Assembly: GCF_001307035.1 (NCBI RefSeq)
Contig: NZ_LKIU01000005.1
Span: forward strand, 327,664-391,663
Length of the DNA: 64,000 nt
Origin: Arthrobacter sp. Edens01
GTDB taxonomy: Bacteria > Actinomycetota > Actinomycetes > Actinomycetales > Micrococcaceae
Reading direction: 5' to 3'
The notes beneath the pieces were generated by a model, which ran no database searches, was not told where the DNA came from, and saw nothing but the letters and a program-made list of their open reading frames with translations. Shown here in pieces: positions 9,815 to 18,753 of the stretch. Both the position numbers and the translations under genes were made by a program. Within the stretch, counting starts at the first letter, position 1, and each line of letters starts with the position of its first letter.

Positions 9815-11418
9815 CCAAGCGGCCACCCGCGCCGCCGCCCGAGATTCCAGGATTCCGTTTCCTGCAGCACCTGGGATCGGGCGGCTTCGCCGATGTCTAC
9901 CTCTATGAGCAGGACCGCCCCCGCCGCAGGGTGGCGGTGAAAGTGCTGCTCTCCGACCTGCGCGAGGACGCTTCCCGTGCAGGCTTCGAAGCCGAAGCCA
10001 ACCTCATGGCGCAACTGTCCAGCCACCCGTACATCGTCACCATCTACGAGGCCGACAAGACGGCCGAGGGCCGTTCGTACCTGGCCATGGAATACTGCTC
10101 AAGGCCCAGCCTGGACGCACGGTACCGGCAGGGCGGACTGCCGCTGGCCGAGGTGCTCGCCGTCGGGATCCAGGTAGCTTCCGCAGTGGAGACAGCACAC
10201 CGTGCCGGGATCGCACACCGGGACATCAAACCGGCGAACATCCTGACCACCGACTACAACCGCCCAGCCCTGACGGACTTCGGCATCTCCGGGACCATGG
10301 ACGCCGACGACGAAGGCGACGTCGGCATGTCCATCCCCTGGTCTCCGCCGGAAGCACTGACCGGGTCCCGGGTGGACGGAGTCCGCGCCGACGTCTATTC
10401 CCTCGGCGCTACGATCTACACGCTGCTCGCCGGGCGGTCCCCGTTTATGCGTCCCGGCCGCGGGAATACGCAGCGGGATCTGATGGACCGCATCATTTCC
10501 GAGCAGCTCACGCCGACCGGACGCAGCGACGTTCCCGAATCAATGGAACTGGCACTGGCCACGGCGATGGCCAAGAGTCCTGAATCGCGGTACTCCTCGG
10601 CCTACGCGTTCGCCCTGGCACTGCAGCGGACCCAAGCTGAACTCAACCTGGCCGTGACCGAATTTGCCGTGCTCGAAGACGCAGGGCGCCAGCAGGCAGA
10701 GTCAGACGACGACGACCGCACCCGTGTCCGGCGAATCGTCTCCATCGACCCGTCCGCAACGACTTTCCCCCCGACCCTCCGCGGCTCCGGCCCACGCAGG
10801 AACAACGGGGGAGGGCTGCTGGAGGAAGAGGCAGAGGGAACCATACTGCGGGCACCTGCCGGGGTTCCCGGACAGATCCTCAACGCTGCAGCCCCGGCAG
10901 CCCCGGCGGCCGCGGCTGTCGACCAGAAGCCCCGCCCGGCTGGAGCGGGAAACGGCACACCGGCCGCACCGGCAGCCCCGGGGAACGCAGCGGATAACCG
11001 GAAAACGGGCTCCCGCCGCATCAGGGTCCTCGCCGCGCTCGGAGGAGCAGCCGTCGTGGCAGCCGCAGCGGTCGCGCTGCTGCTGCCGCCGGAGTCCGCG
11101 CCGCGGGAGGAGCCCCCGCCGCCGGTCCAGCCGCCGTCGAACGCCCTGGGTGGACTGGACGGCGCCGTGGCGCCGCCGTCGGGACTCTCAGGAACGGAAG
11201 ACTCCGGCACAGCTGTGTTCACCTGGACCAACCCCGAACCGCAGGAGGGGGACATCTACCTCTGGCGCAGCGTCACCGCCACCGCCAAGGGTGATCTGGT
11301 GCGCACCTCACAGCCCGAAGCCGTCCTCCCGGCCACCGGGACCGAGACCTGCATTGAAGTCCAGGTGGCACGCGCGAACGGACGTGCATCAGAGCCGGCT
11401 GCCGTGTGCACAGACTAG
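9811..11418 (+). CDS. Transmembrane Ser/Thr protein kinase
   Basis: A 535-residue Hanks-type kinase. The kinase domain spans about residues 14-275: glycine loop GSGGFA (22-27), lysine in VAVKV (Lys44), catalytic HRDIKPAN (136-143, Asp138), and DFG (156-158); all key residues are intact. The APE segment reads SPPEA. An Ala/Pro-rich juxtamembrane region with several acidic and Thr stretches leads to one membrane helix (about 405-427). The roughly 100-residue extracytoplasmic tail carries an Fn3-like domain instead of the PASTA repeats of PknB. It sits between phosphatase/FHA genes and further FHA genes, matching the Pkb2-type kinase of the bifidobacterial PFNA cluster in context. It probably senses envelope status and phosphorylates operon partners (inference). 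Confidence 0.93.
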   Translation: MTKRPPAPPPEIPGFRFLQHLGSGGFADVYLYEQDRPRRRVAVKVLLSDLREDASRAGFEAEANLMAQLSSHPYIVTIYEADKTAEGRSYLAMEYCSRPSLDARYRQGGLPLAEVLAVGIQVASAVETAHRAGIAHRDIKPANILTTDYNRPALTDFGISGTMDADDEGDVGMSIPWSPPEALTGSRVDGVRADVYSLGATIYTLLAGRSPFMRPGRGNTQRDLMDRIISEQLTPTGRSDVPESMELALATAMAKSPESRYSSAYAFALALQRTQAELNLAVTEFAVLEDAGRQQAESDDDDRTRVRRIVSIDPSATTFPPTLRGSGPRRNNGGGLLEEEAEGTILRAPAGVPGQILNAAAPAAPAAAAVDQKPRPAGAGNGTPAAPAAPGNAADNRKTGSRRIRVLAALGGAAVVAAAAVALLLPPESAPREEPPPPVQPPSNALGGLDGAVAPPSGLSGTEDSGTAVFTWTNPEPQEGDIYLWRSVTATAKGDLVRTSQPEAVLPATGTETCIEVQVARANGRASEPAAVCTD

Positions 11419-11544
11419 TGCGGGGGCCAGCGGCGGGCACCACTATGGGACATAATGAGCCTCTGGGACGCACCAGCACTGTGCTGCCCGGAAAAGGTCT
11501 CCGTTGCGCGCCGCGCTCCGGGGCCGCTACGAAGGAGAGGGATC

Positions 11545-12249
11545 TTGGGGGATCTGGCGATCGACTTTAGCGGGGAATGGTACGAACCCGAGGACGGGTC
11601 CGTATTCCGGATTGGACGGGAAGGGGATCTCGCCATTGACGACAACCCTTACCTGCACAGGCAGTTCCTGACCATTTCCCAGGAACACTCGATTTGGTGG
11701 CTGACCAATATCGGAAGCCGTATTTCGGCCACCATCTCCGATTCCAGCGGCGGCATGCAGGCCTGGGTTGCGCCCGGTGCCCGCATCCCGCTGGTCTTCG
11801 AACAGACCCGGGTCATCTTCACCGCCGGCCCCACCACGTACGAATTCGATGTCCACCTCAAGACGCCCGCGTTCAGGCCGGACCCGCTTAACGGATCCGG
11901 CTCCGGCGAAACCACGATCGGGCCTGTGGTGTTCACCGAGTCTCAGCGTGCGGTGATCGTAGCGCTGGCGGAACCCCTCCTGAGGCGCGACGGCACCGGC
12001 TACAGTTCCCTCCCTACCTCCGCCGATGCTGCTGCCCGGCTGGGCTGGTCCCAGACCAGGTTCAACCGGAAGCTGGACAACGTGTGCGACAAGCTGGACC
12101 GCGTGGGAGTGGGCGGGCTGCGCGGCGGGCCCGGAAAACTGGCGGTGAACCGGCGTGCCCGGCTGGTGGAACATGCCGTGACATCCCAGCTGGTGACCGC
12201 TGCTGACCTGGTTCTGCTGGACCAGGTCTCCGCTGACCCTGAGGCCTAA
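11545..12249 (+). CDS. FHA-like protein with C-terminal helix-turn-helix
   Basis: I place the start at TTG 11545, because AAGGAG lies 7 bases upstream (11532-11537) and the homologous-looking sequence begins there; the frame extends to an ATG at 11455 but that stretch looks non-coding. The 234-residue product has an N-terminal FHA-like beta domain (GEWYEPEDGSVFRIGREGD, LHRQFLTI) and a C-terminal region of about 100 residues (SADAAARLGWSQTRFNRKL) that reads as a winged helix-turn-helix. FHA plus DNA-binding domain suggests a phosphorylation-responsive regulator, or a protein-protein adaptor with HTH fold. It lies 126 bp after the kinase gene. Function is inferred only from architecture. Confidence 0.75.
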   Translation: MGDLAIDFSGEWYEPEDGSVFRIGREGDLAIDDNPYLHRQFLTISQEHSIWWLTNIGSRISATISDSSGGMQAWVAPGARIPLVFEQTRVIFTAGPTTYEFDVHLKTPAFRPDPLNGSGSGETTIGPVVFTESQRAVIVALAEPLLRRDGTGYSSLPTSADAAARLGWSQTRFNRKLDNVCDKLDRVGVGGLRGGPGKLAVNRRARLVEHAVTSQLVTAADLVLLDQVSADPEA

Positions 12250-12309
12250 AGCGAGAGCTGTTCCCACCCCGGGCACGCGGAGAGAAATGACGCTAGGAAC
12301 GAAGAGGCA

Positions 12310-13323
12310 ATGGTGACCAACCCGAATCTTGTGAACGCCACGGCAGGCCAGCGGCTGGCAGCCCGTGCGGTGGACAGCGTGCCACTGGTGGTTCTCGCGC
12401 TGGTCGCAGTGCTGGTTCCGGGCCGGCTGGCCGTTGGGCTGTGCGCTGCCGGCGCTGCGGCATACCTGGCCTGGACCTGGCTGTGGGAAGCAGGCAGCGG
12501 GCAGACTCCAGGTAACCGGGTCCTGGGGCTTCGGACCGTAAATGAAGACGGCCTGGCTCCGGGCTTTGCTGCCGTCCTGGTACGGAACCTGCTCCTTGCC
12601 GTCTCAGCCCTCACAGTGGTGGGCCCCTGGATCATGACGGTCTCCAACCTCTGGGACCATCCCACCCGCCGCCAGGGCTGGCATGACAAGGCCGCCCGTA
12701 CACTCGTGGTCGACATCCGGGCCGGCCGCGATCCGCTTCTGACCGGCGGACGCTGGGCCGGTGCAGCAGCCCCGGCACCGGTCCCGGCCGCCGTACCAGC
12801 CCCGACCGCAGCGCCGGCCACCGGCTGGGTGCCTGGACCTTCGACGCCGGCGCCTGCCGCACCGGCTGGGCCAGCAGCTCCCATCAGCAGTGTGCCCGGA
12901 GTAGGCGCAGCCGCAACGCAGACAGCGGTGAGCAGTGCTGCACCGGAAGAGGAAGAAGACGTTGAACTGACCCGTATCGTCTCCCGCGGGCAGGGGACCG
13001 GCTGCCGCCTGGTGTTCGACGACGGCGCCGCCGTCCGGGTCACCGGCACCGCACTGCTGGGCCGCAACCCCGCGCCTGCCATCGGCGAAAAAGTGAACCA
13101 GCTGATCGACTTCGCGGATATGGGGCGGTCCGTGTCCAAGACCCACCTGCACCTGCAGTCAGACGGTTCAACCGGGCTGTGGATCACAGACCGGGGCTCC
13201 ACCAACGGCAGCTCGATCGTGGCTCCGGACGGCCGGCACGAAGCACTGGCCGCCCACAGCCCCGTGCTCGCGCCGTCGGGCAGTACCGTCTACTTTGGTG
13301 ACCGCCACTTCACCGTCGGCTAG
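12310..13323 (+). CDS. RDD-family membrane protein with C-terminal FHA domain
   Basis: A 337-residue protein with an N-terminal RDD domain (Arg at ...AARAVDS, about residues 10-135, with three hydrophobic helices and the conserved GQTPGNRVLGLR segment) and, after an Ala/Pro-rich linker, an FHA domain (about 240-335; LLGRNP, SVSKTHLHL, STNGS). It would display a phosphothreonine-binding module at the cytoplasmic face of the membrane, and so could recruit kinase substrates to the adjacent secretion apparatus; this is inference. RDD-FHA proteins recur in actinobacterial T7SS loci. Its stop codon interlocks with the stop of the convergent gene (shared CTAG, 13320-13323). Confidence 0.85.
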   Translation: MVTNPNLVNATAGQRLAARAVDSVPLVVLALVAVLVPGRLAVGLCAAGAAAYLAWTWLWEAGSGQTPGNRVLGLRTVNEDGLAPGFAAVLVRNLLLAVSALTVVGPWIMTVSNLWDHPTRRQGWHDKAARTLVVDIRAGRDPLLTGGRWAGAAAPAPVPAAVPAPTAAPATGWVPGPSTPAPAAPAGPAAPISSVPGVGAAATQTAVSSAAPEEEEDVELTRIVSRGQGTGCRLVFDDGAAVRVTGTALLGRNPAPAIGEKVNQLIDFADMGRSVSKTHLHLQSDGSTGLWITDRGSTNGSSIVAPDGRHEALAAHSPVLAPSGSTVYFGDRHFTVG

Positions 13324-14342
13324 TCCCTGACGGGGCGCCGCGGCTCGGGCGCCAGCTCCACAGCGAGCTGCGCGTAGGCCTCCAGCGGGTGCGGTTCGCC
13401 TGGCACCGGTTCGGAGGCGTAGCGCACGCCGAGGGACTGGGCCGGTGCGGTGCCGATGAGCTTCGCACGGGGACCGGCTGAGGCCAGTGCGGATGAAGCA
13501 GGTCGACCGGCGAGGGCTTCCGGACCAAAGAGCGCTGCACCGGGAACAGCAGTTCCGGTGAACCGGGCCGGGCGCAGCAGATCGCGGTATCCGAGGCCGT
13601 AGGCCAGCACTGCCGTACGCGCCCGGGCACGGTGCATGGCCGCGAGGAAGGTGTCCAGCCCAGCGTCATCGAGAGGGGCCCGGGCGCCGGCCAGCAATTC
13701 GACGCTCTCCACCACACCGGAACGGGTGCGCTCCACGGTGACGACGGCGATAGATCCTGCCGCCAACCCAGGACTGCCGGGGGCGCCGGGTGCGGAACCC
13801 AGGACAACCAGACGGCTGGGCAGCGGCGCACGGCCGTAGCAGTAGTCGGAGAAGGCAGCGGCGTCCCATGTTTCGCTTACCGGTTCATACAGTCCCCAGC
13901 CCACGGGCGAAGTTCCGGTGACAGCTTCAAAGACGCGTTCGGTGAACGTTCCGGCCCGGGTGGACAGCGACGCCGGGTGCAGCACACCGGCGCGGACGTG
14001 GAAGTACGCGCTGGGGCTCCGTTCCGCGGCGAGGAAATCGTCCGCCACAGTTCCGGCGGGCTGCAGGGTGCCGCCGTCCCAGGTCTGGGCCTGGCCGGTC
14101 ACGGCGTCGAAGAACCCGCCGTCGGAGCCGGTTGCCATCCAGGACGCACTGTCGCCGTCGAAGAGGGCGGACAGCGGAAGCGTGAGGGAGGAAGCGGAAG
14201 GAGTCAGCAGAACAAAGCGGCGGCCGGACTCGACCGCTCCGGCGTGGGCCCGGGCGAGCCAGGGACTCAGGGCAGCCACCGGCTGGTCACAGAAAACCAT
14301 CGCGGTGGATGCAGTGAGGAAATCGTACGCAGAGTCGTGCAT
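13320..14342 (-). CDS. T7SS-associated protein, resembles DUF6177
   Basis: A 340-residue soluble protein without membrane segments or a recognisable catalytic motif. The N-terminal pattern (TAMVFCDQPVAALSPWLARA, then RFVLLTP, LTLPLSALFDG and FFDAVTGQAQTWDG) resembles actinobacterial DUF6177 proteins found near T7SS genes; I make this assignment from memory of the family and am not certain. It is the last gene of the leftward eccD-eccC operon; its ATG overlaps the upstream stop (TGATG). Its own stop shares CTAG with the convergent RDD-FHA gene. Role in T7SS assembly or substrate handling is only inferred from location. Confidence 0.6.
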   Translation of the reverse strand: MHDSAYDFLTASTAMVFCDQPVAALSPWLARAHAGAVESGRRFVLLTPSASSLTLPLSALFDGDSASWMATGSDGGFFDAVTGQAQTWDGGTLQPAGTVADDFLAAERSPSAYFHVRAGVLHPASLSTRAGTFTERVFEAVTGTSPVGWGLYEPVSETWDAAAFSDYCYGRAPLPSRLVVLGSAPGAPGSPGLAAGSIAVVTVERTRSGVVESVELLAGARAPLDDAGLDTFLAAMHRARARTAVLAYGLGYRDLLRPARFTGTAVPGAALFGPEALAGRPASSALASAGPRAKLIGTAPAQSLGVRYASEPVPGEPHPLEAYAQLAVELAPEPRRPVRD

Positions 14343-14755
14343 CAGGACCGCACCCCGTCAGGCATGAGGACCACGCCGCCGGTCAGCCGCGCCAACGCGT
14401 GGCTGAGCGCGTCAGCCAGCCTGCCGCCGTCGGGCACCCCGCCGGTGGCATAGACCTCGAGCCACCACAGCGGTGCATCGGATCCGGTTCCCTCGGCAGT
14501 GAAGAACTCCGGAATAGAGGATCCGGCCGGTGCGCTGACCTCTGCGCCGGGGTGCAGCCGCAGGATCTCGCCCGGCAGCTGAATGAGGCGGGGGAGTTCC
14601 ACGGCCAGCGGGACGCTGTCCCCGTCCAGAATTTCAAGGACCTCCCCGGCAGCGGCCTCCCGCATGCTCTTCTCCGGCATGGTTTCGGCCAGGGCCTGGA
14701 CCACGGTGCGGCGGTCCGGTTCGCCGGTGCTGACCACCACCCAACGCGCGCTCAC
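14342..14755 (-). CDS. Small T7SS-locus protein of unknown function
   Basis: A 137-residue protein starting with GTG at 14755, which overlaps the eccC stop as GTGA; its own stop overlaps the next start as TGATG. This tight packing between eccC and the DUF6177-like gene shows it belongs to the secretion operon. No signal peptide, membrane helix or known motif is visible; it is mildly acidic, with a central ELPRLIQLPGEILRL segment. I do not recognise the family. It may form a unit with the following protein, since in other actinobacteria one longer protein may cover both, but that is a guess. Confidence 0.6.
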   Translation of the reverse strand: MSARWVVVSTGEPDRRTVVQALAETMPEKSMREAAAGEVLEILDGDSVPLAVELPRLIQLPGEILRLHPGAEVSAPAGSSIPEFFTAEGTGSDAPLWWLEVYATGGVPDGGRLADALSHALARLTGGVVLMPDGVRS

Positions 14756-17700
14756 TGGCCACCCACGGGTGCCACAGCGCTGGCCGGATCATTGAGGAAC
14801 AGCTGGAGCATCTGCACCGGACGTCCGGGCTGGATCAGCTGGGCCCGGCCGGGCGGCAGCGTGCGGGCGCGGACACCGTTGATGAGGCCGCCCTCGGTCC
14901 GGTCGCCGGAGAGGATCAGGGCGGCGCTGCCGGAGTCCCGCAGCGCGGTGAAGAAGGATTCGTACATGCCGCGGCTGGCGCCCCGCACCCGGCGGGACAG
15001 CACTGCGTGCAGCCCGATCTCCGGTGCAAGGGGCAGATACGGGGTCAGCCGCGCGAGCGGTGAGGAACCGCCCGCAGTCAGCACATCGTAGTCGTCGATC
15101 ACCAGGACCACGCGCGGGGCTGCCGCGACCTCCTCGGGGGAGGCCCCCACCCGCTTCTCCAGCTCGGAGGCGACGGCGGCGGCCAGCTTCTCGGCCAGTG
15201 CCGCGCTGGTCGCGTAGCCGCCCAGATAGTCTTCCTGGACCTCGCCGGCCAGGGCACGGCGGGGGTCGAAGACGGCAAAAACGATGTTCTCGGCGGTGTG
15301 CTGGGCGGCGAGGGTGCGAACCACGCTTCGAAGCACATTGGACTTGCCTGAGGCGTCATCGCCCATGACCACCAGGTGGTGCTCGCGGCCCTGGAGATCC
15401 AGGTTCTCGGTGCCCAGATCGGTTTCCCGCAGTCCCAGCGGCACCAGGCCCGGAACGGACGGTACCGCTGCGGGATCCGCAGGAGCGACGGCAGGAAGCA
15501 CCCGGACCGCCATCGCCCGGCCGTCGGTGGAGGCGGCTACGGCTGCCACCAGATCCCGTGTGCCCTGGATTGCGGAGCCCTCATCCGGGTCGCCGTCGAT
15601 CCGCGGCAGGGCGATGTGGCCCTGCAGTTTGCGGTCGGTCAGTGCCCGGCCCGGTGTACCGGGACTCAGGGCCTCGGCTAGCTTGCGGCCGTGCGCGGAT
15701 TCGCCGGGATCGGCCAGGCGCAGCTCGATCCGGTTCCCAAAGAAGCTCTGCTGCGCAATCCGGATTTCATTCATGCGCGAGCAGGTGACCACCACGTGGA
15801 TGCCGTAGCCGCCGCCGCGGGAGATCAAGGCGTGGACGGACTTTTCGATGTCCTCGAACTCGTCGGAGAGCTGCCCGTATCCGTCGACCAGCAGCACAAT
15901 GTCCGCGCTGGGAAGCTCGGGAATCCGGCCCTGGGCGTGCAGGGTGCGCAGTGTTCCGAGCGAATCGATCTGGTGCTTCTCAAAGATCCGTTCGCGCTGG
16001 GTGAGCATGCCCAGTACCTCGTCCACGGTCCGTCGGACAACTTCCCGGTTGGTGCGCACGGCCACCCCTCCCACGTGGGGGAGTCCTTCCAGCGGGAGCA
16101 GCGAGCTGCCGAGCAGGTCCACGGCGTAGATACCGGCTTCGGACGGCGTGTGGGTCAGGGCGAGCGATGCCGCGATGGTGCGCAGCGCGGTGCTCTTGCC
16201 GGTCGAGGGCCCGCCCACAATGGCGGCGTTCCCGCCGTTGGCAGCCAGGTCCAGGTTCCAGATGCCCTGCCACTGCTTCGCCGGGTCATCCAGCAGGCCA
16301 ATGGGAATGGAGAGGTTCCCGCCGGCGTTCAGCCGCAGGCCCTGGCTGGTGGTGAGCACTCCGCCGGCCGCGGTGTCCAGGGCAAGGCCACGGGGCAGCG
16401 GCGGCAGCCAGATCGGGTCCACGGCGCGCGGGAAGCGGGCCAGGGTGTCCATGAGCGTGGACAGCACGGTGGGTCCGGTGGTGCGTTTGGATGACGACGT
16501 CGAGGCCGGCGCCGGAGCGCCGCCGTCCCGGGAGGACTCCAGCGACGCCGCGTAGCGGGGAACTTCAAGGACCGGCGGCTGTTCGTCCACGTCCTGCTCT
16601 GCGGGGGCCGCTGCATCTTCCAGCGGACCGGAGACGTACCCGGCCTTGAACCGGGTGTAGGTGGTGGTATCCACCTTCAGGTATCCGAAGCCCGGCACGG
16701 GCGGAAGGTGGAAGGCGTCCGGAGTGTCCAGGACGGTCCTTGATTCGGATTCGGAAAGGGTCCGCAGGCCGATCCGGTAGGAGAGGTAGGTGTCCAGGCC
16801 GCGCAGCTTGCCGCCTTCGATCCGCTGGCTGGAGAGCAGCAGGTGCACGCCGATGGACCGCCCGATGCGGCCAATGGAAAGGAAGAGTTCGATGAAGTCC
16901 GGGCGTGCGGTGAGCAGCTCGCCGAACTCGTCGATGATGACCACCAGGTGCGGCAGCGGCGGGAGCTCTTCGCCCTGGCCCTGCCGGTGTTTGCGGTGCA
17001 GCTGGTAGTCGGTGATGTTGGCCAGGTTGCCGGCGTCCTTGAGGACTTCCTGGCGGCGCTGGATTTCGCCGGACAGGCTGGCGTAGACGCGTTCGATGAG
17101 GCTGACATCGTCGGAAAGGTTGGTGATGACGCCGGTGACCTGCGGCGCGTCGGCGAACGGCGCGAACGTGGCGCCGCCCTTGTAGTCCACCAGGACCATG
17201 GCCAGCAGTTCCGGTGGATGTGTGGCCAGCAGGCCGACCACCAGGGAGCGCAGCATTTCGGACTTGCCGGAGCCGGTGGCACCGACGCAGAGGCCGTGCG
17301 GACCGTGGCCAAACTGGGCAGATTCCTTCAGGTCCAGCAGCGCGGGACGGCCGCGGTCGTCAGCCCCGAGCGGTACCCGGAGGAAGTCCACCTCGCTGCG
17401 CGGCTGCCAGAGCCTGCGGATGTCTGCTTCATCCAGCTGGGGGGAGAGGCCAAGCATGTCCAGGAATCCTTCGGAGCTGCCGGTGCTCTCGTGTTCCAGG
17501 GAATCGGGGGAGAGCCGCAGCGGAGCCAGGGTCCGGGCGAGTGACTCGGCCAGCGCCACGGGAAGTGAATCCAGTGTGCCGGTATCCAGGCGCGGCTGGA
17601 CCGGATCTTCGCGGTAGTTCTCCAGCAGGAACCCGGAGTCGGTTTCAGAGATGCGGACAGCTACTTCCCCCGGCTCCTGTCCTCTGTCTCCAGCAAGGTG

Positions 17701-18753
17701 GAGGGTGGTGATGCCCAGCTGGCCCGGAGCGGCCTGCCGGTCCGGTAAGGGCAGCTCGGACGGCAGCGTCCCGTAGCTGTCCGAAACCACCAGCAGGCGC
17801 GGGAGTGCTGAGCCGATTCCGCCGCGCAGGAAGTTCTTTCGGGCCTCAGCGGCCATGTTGGAGCGGCGGGAGAGATCGTCCTGGACCAGGTCGGCCAGCG
17901 TGTCCATGCTGGGCGCAATCCGCCGGACGGGACCGGTGCGGTGGGTTTTGTCCTGGTCCGCCAGGTGCGGGAGCCAGGTGGCCCACTCCCAGTCTGCGCG
18001 GGTCTGTTCGGGGGAGACCACCGCCAGGTGCAGGTCTTCGGGTGAGGAGAACGCCGCGGACTGGAGCAGCAGCAGGCGCGAGACCTGGAGCACGAATTCC
18101 CGGGAGCCGACCACGCTGACCGTTCCGGCGCCGTCCAGCGGAACGGTGACCGGCAGGTCGGGGCTCGCCTCGTAGCGCCGCTTGAGGATCTGCAGCTCGG
18201 CGGTCATGAAGGTATCATCGCGGGCCAGTGCCGACCCCGAATCCATGATCGTGATTTCCCGGTTGCTCCGGGTGCCGGTGCCAATCCTGGTGCGGAGGAA
18301 GTCCTCGTTATGCCGGCGGCGTTCCCAGACCCGGCGGTGGTTGCGGACGATGTCGAAGAGCGCCTCGGGCGGCGGGTTGGCCGCACGCGCGACAGCGGCT
18401 GCCTCCTGTTCCTGGACCCGGAGCGTGGTGCGGCAGCGCTCCAGGTACTCGAGGTAGTTCTCCCGCTGTTCCCGGCGGGCGCGTCCCTGTTTCCCGCGCT
18501 GGCTGACCATCATCACGATCGAGGCGAGGATGGTCACGATCATCATGAGCGCGCCGACGGCAGCGAGCGGCGAGCCGCGGAAGAGCATCATCACGGTCAT
18601 GGAGACGCCGGCGCCGAGCAGCGGCACCAGGGACATCATGTTCATCCCGCCCTTGCCGCCCTCGATCTGCGGCGGCGCGTCCAGGGTGAACGCTTCCATG
18701 CTGCGGGCCGGCGGAGTGGTGCGGGCGGGGCGGTGCAGCAGTTTCACGCTCAT
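14752..18753 (-). CDS. eccC: Type VII secretion FtsK/SpoIIIE-type ATPase EccC (fused Ca-Cb)
   Basis: A 1333-residue motor of the ESX/T7SS. Two membrane helices lie near residues 40-85, followed by a linker domain and three P-loop ATPase domains. Domain 1 has Walker A GATGSGKS at 491-498 and Walker B VVIIDEFGE near 610; domain 2 has GGPSTGKS around 847-854 but its Walker B reads LLVDGYG without the catalytic Glu; domain 3 has GDDASGKS around 1131-1138 and LVIDDYD. Length and domain count match full-length EccC proteins. It energises export of WXG100-type substrates. ATGA overlaps the upstream MinD-like gene. The substrate genes are divergently encoded 3 kb away. Confidence 0.95.
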   Translation of the reverse strand: MSVKLLHRPARTTPPARSMEAFTLDAPPQIEGGKGGMNMMSLVPLLGAGVSMTVMMLFRGSPLAAVGALMMIVTILASIVMMVSQRGKQGRARREQRENYLEYLERCRTTLRVQEQEAAAVARAANPPPEALFDIVRNHRRVWERRRHNEDFLRTRIGTGTRSNREITIMDSGSALARDDTFMTAELQILKRRYEASPDLPVTVPLDGAGTVSVVGSREFVLQVSRLLLLQSAAFSSPEDLHLAVVSPEQTRADWEWATWLPHLADQDKTHRTGPVRRIAPSMDTLADLVQDDLSRRSNMAAEARKNFLRGGIGSALPRLLVVSDSYGTLPSELPLPDRQAAPGQLGITTLHLAGDRGQEPGEVAVRISETDSGFLLENYREDPVQPRLDTGTLDSLPVALAESLARTLAPLRLSPDSLEHESTGSSEGFLDMLGLSPQLDEADIRRLWQPRSEVDFLRVPLGADDRGRPALLDLKESAQFGHGPHGLCVGATGSGKSEMLRSLVVGLLATHPPELLAMVLVDYKGGATFAPFADAPQVTGVITNLSDDVSLIERVYASLSGEIQRRQEVLKDAGNLANITDYQLHRKHRQGQGEELPPLPHLVVIIDEFGELLTARPDFIELFLSIGRIGRSIGVHLLLSSQRIEGGKLRGLDTYLSYRIGLRTLSESESRTVLDTPDAFHLPPVPGFGYLKVDTTTYTRFKAGYVSGPLEDAAAPAEQDVDEQPPVLEVPRYAASLESSRDGGAPAPASTSSSKRTTGPTVLSTLMDTLARFPRAVDPIWLPPLPRGLALDTAAGGVLTTSQGLRLNAGGNLSIPIGLLDDPAKQWQGIWNLDLAANGGNAAIVGGPSTGKSTALRTIAASLALTHTPSEAGIYAVDLLGSSLLPLEGLPHVGGVAVRTNREVVRRTVDEVLGMLTQRERIFEKHQIDSLGTLRTLHAQGRIPELPSADIVLLVDGYGQLSDEFEDIEKSVHALISRGGGYGIHVVVTCSRMNEIRIAQQSFFGNRIELRLADPGESAHGRKLAEALSPGTPGRALTDRKLQGHIALPRIDGDPDEGSAIQGTRDLVAAVAASTDGRAMAVRVLPAVAPADPAAVPSVPGLVPLGLRETDLGTENLDLQGREHHLVVMGDDASGKSNVLRSVVRTLAAQHTAENIVFAVFDPRRALAGEVQEDYLGGYATSAALAEKLAAAVASELEKRVGASPEEVAAAPRVVLVIDDYDVLTAGGSSPLARLTPYLPLAPEIGLHAVLSRRVRGASRGMYESFFTALRDSGSAALILSGDRTEGGLINGVRARTLPPGRAQLIQPGRPVQMLQLFLNDPASAVAPVGGQ

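Noticed and set aside
11455-11544. N-terminal 30-codon extension of the FHA/HTH protein.
   Set aside because: No ribosome site before ATG 11455 and no domain-like sequence there, whereas AAGGAG precedes TTG 11545.
12310-13323. RDD-FHA protein as EccE.
   Set aside because: Topology (RDD helices plus FHA) does not match EccE, which has two N-terminal helices and a different cytoplasmic domain.
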